NCBI GenBank assembly: GCA_025774865.1
Contig: JALGZO010000157.1
Location: 1-12,118, forward strand
Direction: 5' to 3'
From: a bacterium
Lineage (GTDB): Bacteria > ARS69
DNA length: 12,118 bases
The notes beneath the pieces were generated by a model. It saw only the letters and a list, made by a program, of their open reading frames with translations. It made no database searches and was not told where the DNA came from. Made by a program: the position numbers and the translations under genes. Within the stretch, counting starts at the first letter, position 1, and every line of letters begins with the position of its first letter. Shown piece by piece: positions 5,345 through 11,200 of this stretch.

Positions 5345-6069
5345 GAGCCACCCTCCGCGACGGTGAATCTCACGGCGACGTCCAAGACCTCGCCCTCGTA
5401 GTTCTCGGGAAGCGGCGGAAACGGCCGGGCCCGATCCACCGCGCGTCTCGCGCTCGCATCGAGGCCGGGCGTTCCCGAGTCGGTTTCGATCCGGATATCG
5501 GTGACGCGGCCGTCGCGATGGACCCGAAAACGGATCAACACCTGCTTCGCTCGCCCCGCGATCAGGCGATCGCCCGGCGGATCCCATGAATCCGTGATCT
5601 TCGTGCGAAGCACGTTCAAGTACCAAGCGTAAGGAAAGTCGGCCGCCTCGACCTCGGCGGTCGACGCGGTCGGGGCCGGCGTCGGCTGGGAGGGCTCGAC
5701 GTTCTCGGTCGGCTCCTCGCTCGGCTTCATCACCTCGCGCAGCCGCTCCGCGAGCGACGGTCCCTCATCCGGCGGACGCTTCGCCGCGAAGCGGCGGATC
5801 GTTCTCGGGGGCTTCCTCGGCTTCGGCTGGACCGGCTCCGGCTCGGGCGGCTTCACGTCGGGGGACGGCGTCTCGACGGTCGGCTCGGGTTCCGGCGCCG
5901 GCTCGGGGATCTCGGGCGGCGGCTCCTCGGGAGGAGGCGTCGGGGTGGAAATGAGCTCGACCGCGATCGCGTCCGGATGCTCCCAGTCGAAGGCGGGAGC
6001 CCTCGGAGCGAGCAGGAACAACAAGAATACAGAACCGTGAAGCGCCGCCGACCAGAAGAACCCGCGCAT
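5341..6069 (-). CDS. tolA: TolA/TonB-like energy-transducing protein
   Basis: The product is 242 aa. A single N-terminal membrane helix (about 5-21, FFWSAALHGSVFLLFLL) carries a His (H11) as in the SHLS motif of TonB and TolA, which couples to the TolQ-TolR motor. Residues 42-90 are a Pro/Glu-rich spacer with repeated PEPEP, then a charged segment to about 140. The C-terminal domain (about 145-238) is TonB_C-like, with WYLNVLRTKITDSW, a hydrophobic strand LIRFRVHRDGRVTDI, and GLDASARRAVDRARPFPPLP. A TonB-type spacer stands in place of the long Ala/Lys helix of E. coli TolA, but its position between tolR and tolB makes a TolA role likely. The start is ATG at 6069, sharing one base with the tolR stop (TGATG), with GGAG about 6 nt upstream. 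Confidence 0.88.
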   Translation of the reverse strand: MRGFFWSAALHGSVFLLFLLAPRAPAFDWEHPDAIAVELISTPTPPPEEPPPEIPEPAPEPEPTVETPSPDVKPPEPEPVQPKPRKPPRTIRRFAAKRPPDEGPSLAERLREVMKPSEEPTENVEPSQPTPAPTASTAEVEAADFPYAWYLNVLRTKITDSWDPPGDRLIAGRAKQVLIRFRVHRDGRVTDIRIETDSGTPGLDASARRAVDRARPFPPLPENYEGEVLDVAVRFTVAEGGS

Positions 6070-6479
6070 CAACGCTCCGGACTCCGAGGTTGGGTCGCGA
6101 GGCTCACGCGGGTCAATCCCGCGACTCGCGCGCGATCGAGCACGTCCAGCACCGTGCCGTAGCCCAGCCGGTAGTCCCCTTCGAGAATCACCGGCAAGTC
6201 GGGGTCACGCGACGCCCGGACCCGGAGCTCCTCGTCCAGCGATTGCGGGAGCACCGGCTTGCCGTCGAAGAAGATCTCGCCGTCCGGCCCGAGCGAGATG
6301 CGCAACCCCTTCTCCGGCTCAGCCGCAGCGCTCGACGCCTCCGGGAGCCGGAGCTCGATCCCCTGGTTCAGAATGGGAGCCACGAGAATGAAGATGATGA
6401 GCAGCATCATCGTCACGTCGACGAGCGACGTGACGTTCACGTCGGTCACGGGGCCGGGTATCGTCCGACGCTTCTTCAC
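6069..6479 (-). CDS. tolR: TolR/ExbD-family biopolymer transport protein
   Basis: The product is 136 aa, the usual family length. A short basic cytoplasmic start (MKKRRT) leads to a single membrane helix at about 18-38 (TSLVDVTMMLLIIFILVAP). D21 in this helix is the conserved proton-path aspartate. The rest (about 40-130) is the periplasmic dimerisation domain with LRISLGPDGEIFFDG and the ending VLDRARVAGLTRVSLAT. It forms the rotor with the TolQ pentamer and drives TolA. The start is GTG at 6479, with AGGA about 9 nt upstream, 12 nt after the tolQ stop. ExbD and TolR cannot be told apart by sequence alone; the neighbours tolB and pal decide. Confidence 0.93.
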   Translation of the reverse strand: MKKRRTIPGPVTDVNVTSLVDVTMMLLIIFILVAPILNQGIELRLPEASSAAAEPEKGLRISLGPDGEIFFDGKPVLPQSLDEELRVRASRDPDLPVILEGDYRLGYGTVLDVLDRARVAGLTRVSLATQPRSPER

Positions 6480-6491
6480 GACCGCTCGTCC

Positions 6492-7223
6492 TCAGACGTT
6501 TCGGCGCGCAAAGGAGGGCTCGCTGCGCGCCTTCGTCGGGGCCACCGCGCCGCCACTTTCACGCCGGGAAGCGAAGTGCGCCGCTCGTACGAACTCCGAC
6601 TCGAACCGATCGATGAGCGCCGCGATGATGCGAACGCGGCGGTTGAGCAGGTTGTAGGCAATGACGGCAGGGATGGCGACCGCGAGCCCAGCGACCGTCG
6701 TGATCAGAGCCTCGGCCACGCCCGGCGCCACCGCCGCGATCCCGGCCGACCCTTCCAGGCTCATGCCGCGAAACGCGTTCATGATTCCCCACACGGTCCC
6801 GAAGAGCCCGATGAACGGACACGCGCTCGCGGCGATCGCGAGCACGATGTGCCCCCGCTCCAGCTGCGAGATCTGGTCCGCCGCTTCGACCTCGACCGCC
6901 TCCTCGACGCGGGCCGTCGCCTGGGCGTCGAGAGGCTGACCAGGTCCGGCCAGCTCTCGCTGCGCGAGGAACTCCCTCAGCCCCCCTTCGTAAACGGCGG
7001 CCAAGGGGCCCTTCGCCGGGAGTCGACCCGACGCGAGCCACTGGGGCCCTCCGGAGCGGAACCGCTCCAGGAACGCGCGGCAAGCTTTCTCCGCCCGCGA
7101 AAGCACCTGGGCTTTCGTGACGATGATCATCCACGAATAGACGGAGAGCAGGACCAGACCGACGAGGATCGTCTGGCCTACGGGACCCGAACGGGTCAAA
7201 GTGGCGAAAAATGGATGGTCCAC
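6492..7223 (-). CDS. tolQ: TolQ/ExbB-family proton channel protein
   Basis: The product is 243 aa, near the usual 230. Three membrane helices are visible: about 16-36, 125-148 and 166-192. The family motifs are ACPFIGLFGTVWGIMNAF (134-151) and VAPGVAEALITTVAGLAVAI (165-184), which contains the paired Thr that line the proton path. A cytoplasmic loop at about 45-120 is rich in charged residues. With TolR it forms the stator/motor using the proton gradient to energise TolA. The start is GTG at 7223, with AGGAGGG 9 nt upstream. It is the first gene of the tightly packed Tol operon; the 179-nt gap to the pduO gene gives room for a promoter, though no good -10/-35 is visible (a weak pair, TTGTTC with TAGTTT, only 3 of 6 each). 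Confidence 0.94.
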   Translation of the reverse strand: MDHPFFATLTRSGPVGQTILVGLVLLSVYSWMIIVTKAQVLSRAEKACRAFLERFRSGGPQWLASGRLPAKGPLAAVYEGGLREFLAQRELAGPGQPLDAQATARVEEAVEVEAADQISQLERGHIVLAIAASACPFIGLFGTVWGIMNAFRGMSLEGSAGIAAVAPGVAEALITTVAGLAVAIPAVIAYNLLNRRVRIIAALIDRFESEFVRAAHFASRRESGGAVAPTKARSEPSFARRNV

Positions 7224-7402
7224 GACGCCGTACCCTCCTGATCACCGGGCGATCACCCGACCGCACCCGCCCTCACCCATCCCCGCGGAGGATCCAGTCG
7301 GCGCGGAAACTAGCACACGCCCGGAGTCGGAACAAGAGCGCCGCCCTGAACTTTGCCTACCCCGGCCGCGTCCGTCGGGTTCCCCTTCTCCGTACGGACC
7401 CC

Positions 7403-7945
7403 TCACCAGGGAGTTTCGGCACGTCCCTCTCGGAAGTTCACGTGGCGAGCGGCGACGAAGAGCCAGTCCGAGAGCCGGTTCAGATACTGCACAATCTCCG
7501 GCCGCAGAGTCTCAGCGTTGGACAACGCCACGACCGAACGTTCGGCGCGACGGCACACCGTCCGCGCGACGTGCAGCGACGAACCGGCCGGCCCACCCCC
7601 CGGCAGCACGAAGGTCTTCAGGGGGGGGAGATCCACTTCCATCGCGTCGAGAGACGTCTCGAGGAACTGGACGTCTTCGCCCGTAACGAGATCGCGCAGC
7701 TTGTCGCGGTGCGCATCGTCCCGGGTCGCGACCTCGCCGCCGATGCCGAACAGCGTTCCCTGAATTCGGGCCAGCGGCGCGTGCAGAGAATCCTCGAGCT
7801 CGAGATTGGAGAGCGCCCGCCCGATGGCCGCGTTGAGCTCGTCGACGTCGCCGTACGCACCGACGCGCCCATCGCTCTTGGAGACGCGCCCGCCGCCGAA
7901 CAGCGAGGTCTCTCCCCCGTCGCCCGTCTTCGTGTAGACCTTCAT
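7403..7945 (-). CDS. PduO-type cob(I)yrinic acid a,c-diamide adenosyltransferase
   Basis: The product is 180 aa, close to the family norm of about 190. It transfers the adenosyl group of ATP to the cobalt of a cob(I)alamin or corrinoid, giving coenzyme B12. Visible family motifs are the N-terminal ATP-binding KTGDGGETSLFGGGRVSK (6-23), the VLPGGGPAGSSLHVARTVCRRAER segment at 113-136 (conserved Arg in the ATP site) and YLNRLSDWLFVAAR (154-167). The ATG at 7945 is the natural start, as the motif begins at residue 4. No Shine-Dalgarno sequence precedes it; the 6 nt before the ATG are C-rich. A run of eight G (7621-7628) lies inside the gene at residues about 106-109. No other cobalamin gene is in the window; its link to the downstream tol operon is only same-strand order. 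Confidence 0.93.
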   Translation of the reverse strand: MKVYTKTGDGGETSLFGGGRVSKSDGRVGAYGDVDELNAAIGRALSNLELEDSLHAPLARIQGTLFGIGGEVATRDDAHRDKLRDLVTGEDVQFLETSLDAMEVDLPPLKTFVLPGGGPAGSSLHVARTVCRRAERSVVALSNAETLRPEIVQYLNRLSDWLFVAARHVNFREGRAETPW

Positions 7946-7951
7946 GGGGAG

Positions 7952-7980
7952 AACGTGGGGTGTCCGCGCAGTTCCGTCAA
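7952..7980 (-). promoter_or_regulatory. Possible promoter giving a leaderless pduO-type mRNA
   Basis: On the minus strand TTGACG (7980-7975) lies 17 nt from CACGTT (7957-7952), and only 6 nt then separate that hexamer from the ATG at 7945. Transcription would begin at, or within a base of, the start codon. This agrees with the absence of a ribosome-binding site. The -10 matches the consensus poorly (2 of 6), so the call rests on the -35 and the spacing. Confidence 0.28.
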
Positions 7981-7999
7981 GCCACGGCTGAACCGTGGC
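7981..7999. promoter_or_regulatory. Short perfect hairpin in divergent region
   Basis: GCCACGG (7981-7987) and CCGTGGC (7993-7999) pair over 7 bp around a 5-nt spacer. The element lies between the divergent pduO-type and ptsI genes, directly next to the possible pduO -35. It may be an operator bound by a dimeric regulator acting on one or both genes. Sequence symmetry is certain; function is not. Confidence 0.4.
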
Positions 8000-8058
8000 G
8001 TGTCCGACGGGGCTGCGGTATCCTGCAACGCGCCTGTTCCATTGTCCCGGAGAGAACC

Positions 8059-9810
8059 GTGAAAGAGAAGGCCGTCGTCCTCACCGGCCGCCCCATTTCC
8101 CACGGAATCGCGGTGGGCCGGGCCGAGGTTCACCTCGAGGACCCCTCGATCGTCCCCGTGTATCGCCTGGAGTCGGCGGCCGAGGTCGACGCCGAGATCG
8201 AGGCGCTCTCGACCGCGATGGGCGAAGCCGCGGGCGAGGCCGACCAGGACGTGGACTGGGCGAAGGGCAACCTCCCCGAAAGCGAAGCGGAGATCTTCCT
8301 CGCCCAGCGCGCGATCCTCCGGGACCCGGCTCTCGTGGAGTGGGTCGAGAGTCGGATCCGGAGTGAGCGGGTGAACGCCGCCGCGGCCGTGCGGCACCGC
8401 TTCGACGAGTTCCGATCGATCCTGCAGCGCTCGCCGAGCGAGATCATCCGCAACCGCATCTTGGACGTATCCGACGCGGAGCGGCTCATTCTCGCACGTC
8501 TACTCGACCAGCCGCGCAAGACCGTCGACGGCTCCGCCGCCCGGAACGGCGACCCGATCGTGCTGGTCACCAACGACCCGCCGCCATCCTTGCTCGCGCG
8601 GATGGATCCCGAGTACGTCGTCGGAATCCTTTGCGAGGAAGGTGCGGGCATGGGCCACATCGCGGTGCTCGCGCGGGCGTTGAATCTCCCGGCCCTTGTC
8701 CAAGTGAAGGGGCTGCTGGCCCAGGTCCGGGAGGGCGACACACTCGCCATCGACGCCGACGAAGGCTCGGTTACCGTGAACCCTCCACCGCCCGACCTCG
8801 AGAAGGTCCGGATCCGCGAGCGCAAGCGCCGGCGCCTTTTGCCCCCGGCGCCGTCGGACCCGCGGGCTTCGCGCGTGACGGTCGATGGAGTGCGGATTCG
8901 CTTGCTCGGAAATGTGGGCTCCCAGCGGGAGGTCAACGCGGCCGCGCAGGCCGATGCGGACGGCGTGGGACTCTACCGGACGGAGTTCCTTTACCTTGCC
9001 AAGGACAAGCTCCCCACCGAGGCCGAGCTCGTGTCGACGTACGCCGAGGCGGCGCGCTCGTTCACGCGGGATCCGGTCGACATCCGACTGCCCGATCTCG
9101 GAAGTGACAAGCATCTTCCGGGGATTCGCTCGCCATCGGAGCGGAACCCGGCCCTCGGGCTGCGCTCGCTTCGCTTCCTGTTCGCGCATCCCGAGCTCCT
9201 CAAGACACAGATCCGGGCGCTCCTGCAGGCGGCGGCGGACGGCCCGCTCCGGACGATGCTACCCATGGTGTCGTCGGTCGATGAGATCCTCCGCGTTCGG
9301 GAGATCGTGGCGGAGTCCCATGAGGAACTTCGCCGCGAAGGGCTGCGCCACGATCCGGATCTACCGATCGGCGCGATGATCGAGCACCCAGCGGGGGCGC
9401 TCATGGCACCCGAGATTCTGCGTGAAGCAGACTTCGTCTCTCTGGGCACGAACGACCTCACGATGTACGTCCTCGCGGTCGACCGCGGGGCCGCCCACCT
9501 CACCTCGTACTACGACCCGTTCCATCCCGCGATGCTCCGGGTCCTTTCGGGCGTCGCCGAGCGGGCGGAGGAAGAAGGCAAACCGCTTTCGGTGTGCGGC
9601 GAGATCGCCGGCGATCCGACGCTGACCGGGATTCTGATCGGGCTCGGGCTGACCCGCCTCTCGATGGCCCCCCAGTGGATCGTGCCGATGGGGCAGGTCG
9701 TCTCCACGACCGACACCCGGTCCTGGCGCGAGCTCGTGGCCCAGGCGGTCCGCGTGTCCTCTCCGGAGGGGATCCGGCAGATGGTCCGCGATCTCATCGG
9801 CACGACCTGA
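8059..9810 (+). CDS. ptsI: PEP-protein phosphotransferase (Enzyme I of the PTS)
   Basis: The product is 583 aa, normal for Enzyme I. It takes phosphate from phosphoenolpyruvate onto a histidine and passes it to HPr. The phospho-His region is EEGAGMGHIAVLARALNLPA with H200; the usual Ser/Thr before this His is Gly here. The PEP barrel shows GVGLYRTEF (R307), DIRLPDLGSDK (R343), MIEHPAG (E442), SLGTNDLTMY (N466, D467; usual NDLTQY has Gln at the Met) and SVCGEIAGD (C513). The start is the GTG at 8059, with GGAGAG 5 nt upstream; MKEKAVVLTG fits the family opening. An upstream in-frame ATG at 7960 would add a foreign 33-aa extension. No HPr or EII gene is nearby, so it may serve a regulatory PTS (inference). 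A hairpin follows the stop. Confidence 0.94.
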   Translation: MKEKAVVLTGRPISHGIAVGRAEVHLEDPSIVPVYRLESAAEVDAEIEALSTAMGEAAGEADQDVDWAKGNLPESEAEIFLAQRAILRDPALVEWVESRIRSERVNAAAAVRHRFDEFRSILQRSPSEIIRNRILDVSDAERLILARLLDQPRKTVDGSAARNGDPIVLVTNDPPPSLLARMDPEYVVGILCEEGAGMGHIAVLARALNLPALVQVKGLLAQVREGDTLAIDADEGSVTVNPPPPDLEKVRIRERKRRRLLPPAPSDPRASRVTVDGVRIRLLGNVGSQREVNAAAQADADGVGLYRTEFLYLAKDKLPTEAELVSTYAEAARSFTRDPVDIRLPDLGSDKHLPGIRSPSERNPALGLRSLRFLFAHPELLKTQIRALLQAAADGPLRTMLPMVSSVDEILRVREIVAESHEELRREGLRHDPDLPIGAMIEHPAGALMAPEILREADFVSLGTNDLTMYVLAVDRGAAHLTSYYDPFHPAMLRVLSGVAERAEEEGKPLSVCGEIAGDPTLTGILIGLGLTRLSMAPQWIVPMGQVVSTTDTRSWRELVAQAVRVSSPEGIRQMVRDLIGTT

Positions 9811-9821
9811 CCGGGCCTCCC

Positions 9822-9845
9822 GCCCCCTCTGGGGGCCCCTGGGCC
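9822..9845 (+). terminator. GC hairpins after ptsI
   Basis: GCCCCC (9822-9827) and GGGGGC (9831-9836) form a perfect 6-bp stem with loop TCT, 11 nt after the ptsI stop. An alternative stem uses GGCCC (9834-9838) and GGGCC (9841-9845). No T-run follows, so termination would be imperfect or Rho-aided. It marks a likely transcript end before the DHH gene. Confidence 0.4.
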
Positions 9846-9905
9846 ATTCTCGGGATGGGGCTCAGATCCGTGGCGGGACCAACCGATCCGAGAACGTCCA
9901 CCGGG

Positions 9906-9935
9906 GTGACTCAGGGGGGCGTACGCTGGTAGACT
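9906..9935 (+). promoter_or_regulatory. Possible promoter of the DHH phosphoesterase gene
   Basis: GTGACT (9906-9911) and TAGACT (9930-9935) each match the sigma-70 consensus at 4 of 6 positions, with an 18-nt spacer. Transcription would start near 9942, giving a leader of about 100 nt that contains the paired segments at 9950-9996. The rest of the 230-nt gap after ptsI shows no gene. Confidence 0.3.
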
Positions 9936-9949
9936 CCCCCGATTCTTTT

Positions 9950-9996
9950 CCGGAATTCCGGGAGGCTCCCGGGAGACCGCGCCCCGCCCCTCCCGG
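9950..9996 (+). promoter_or_regulatory. Alternating complementary segments in the DHH gene leader
   Basis: CCGGGAG occurs at 9958-9964 and 9969-9975; its complement CTCCCGG occurs at 9966-9972 and 9990-9996. The 12-bp palindrome CCGGAATTCCGG (9950-9961) overlaps the first. In RNA these segments can pair in mutually exclusive ways, as in attenuators or RNA switches. The leader continues to the start codon at 10041. No known riboswitch is recognised and there is no visible leader peptide. Confidence 0.4.
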
Positions 9997-10040
9997 CGGC
10001 GCCAGACCCGACGGCACTTGAGGGAACAATCCGGAGATCC

Positions 10041-11141
10041 ATGAAGATCACGGAGATGAGTCGAACGCGGCTCCGGCGCCTGCTCCGAGCATTTCAGGGC
10101 CGGGAGCGGATCCTCGTTCTCACTCACGACTACCCCGACCCGGACGCCATGGCCTCCGCCGTCGCGCTCAAGCGGCTCGTCGAGCGACGTCTTCCCAGCC
10201 AGGTCGAAATCGGTTTCGGGGGAATCGTGGGGCGAGTCGAGAACCAGGCGATGGTGAAGGCCGTGAAGTGCCCGATCCGTCCCCTGACCGACCTCGACCT
10301 CTCGACGTACCAGGGCTTCGCCCTCGTCGACACGCAGCCCCGGACCGGGAACAACTCACTGCCAGCGGGCAAAGTACCGGACGTCGTCCTCGACCACCAC
10401 CCACTCCGCCGCGAGACCCGACGCGTGAAGTTCCACGACGTCCGGACTCGGTTCGGCGCCACGGCCACGATGATGTACGAGTATCTTCGGGCCGCCCGCT
10501 TCCGCCTCGACACCGACCTCGCGACGGCGCTCTTCTACGGAATCAAATCGGAGACGCAGGGGCTCACGCGGGAAGCTACGCTCAGGGATCGGGAAGCCTA
10601 CATACGTCTCCTGCCGCAGGTCGACTTCCGGAAGATCTCGGACATCGAGTACGCGGGCGTCTCGAGGGAGTACTTCGGGCTCATGGGCTCGGCGCTCGCG
10701 AACACGAAGCTCTACGGGGACGTGACGATCACCTCGCTGGGTGAGATCTCGAATCCCGACTTCTGCGCCGAGCTTTGCGATATGATTCTGCGGCTGGAGT
10801 CCACGCGCGTGGCACTCTGCGTAGGCCACAATTCGGGTATCATGTATCTTTCCCTCAGAACCCGGGAGCGTAGCGGTCACGCCGGCCGCTCGATCGGCCG
10901 GATCGTCGGGAAGGAAGGAAAGGCGGGCGGTCACGGCATGATGGCAGGCGGGATCGCCCGGCTCGACAAGTTCGATCCCCCCAAGTACGAGACGGCACTG
11001 AAAGTGGTCAAGGGCCGCTTCCTGGACGTCGCGGAGGCCAAGAGTCGGGTGCCCACCCCTCTGCTCGAAGCTCTGCCCGCGAACTCGGCCGGTGCGAAGC
11101 GGCTCAAGGAGCTGCGCGCGAAGGCGCCGGTGTCTTCCTAA
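10041..11141 (+). CDS. DHH/DHHA1-family phosphoesterase (NrnA-like)
   Basis: The product is 366 aa. The family hydrolyses phosphodiester bonds of nanoRNAs, pAp or cyclic dinucleotide products with two Mn ions. Visible motifs are motif I THDYPDPDAMAS (H29, D33, D35), motif II ALVDTQP (D97), the name-giving DHH in VVLDHHP (D118, H119, H120), and motif IV FYGIKSETQGLTR, where the usual Asp (TDT) is Glu (E171). The C-terminal DHHA1 domain contains GGHGMMAGG (297-304 region), the substrate-binding loop, after a Gly/Arg-rich segment (SGHAGRSIGRIVG). The ATG at 10041 follows CCGGAG at good spacing. The exact substrate cannot be read from the sequence; related proteins include NrnA, CdaA-pathway GdpP-type domains and RecJ-like exonucleases. 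It sits alone between ptsI and the oxidoreductase. Confidence 0.9.
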   Translation: MKITEMSRTRLRRLLRAFQGRERILVLTHDYPDPDAMASAVALKRLVERRLPSQVEIGFGGIVGRVENQAMVKAVKCPIRPLTDLDLSTYQGFALVDTQPRTGNNSLPAGKVPDVVLDHHPLRRETRRVKFHDVRTRFGATATMMYEYLRAARFRLDTDLATALFYGIKSETQGLTREATLRDREAYIRLLPQVDFRKISDIEYAGVSREYFGLMGSALANTKLYGDVTITSLGEISNPDFCAELCDMILRLESTRVALCVGHNSGIMYLSLRTRERSGHAGRSIGRIVGKEGKAGGHGMMAGGIARLDKFDPPKYETALKVVKGRFLDVAEAKSRVPTPLLEALPANSAGAKRLKELRAKAPVSS

Positions 11142-11200
11142 AGCCCACTTTGACGAGTCCCGCGCCGCGTTCGTCGGCTGGGAATGAACGAAGCGAGGTC

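Noticed and set aside
4658-5401. Plus-strand open frame of 247 aa opposite tolB
   Set aside because: It is antisense to an intact TolB propeller and has no ribosome site or family features.
7224-7402. Gap between tolQ and the adenosyltransferase gene searched for a promoter or terminator
   Set aside because: Only a weak hexamer pair (3 of 6 matches each) and a short TCCGTACGGA palindrome are visible, not enough to call a feature.
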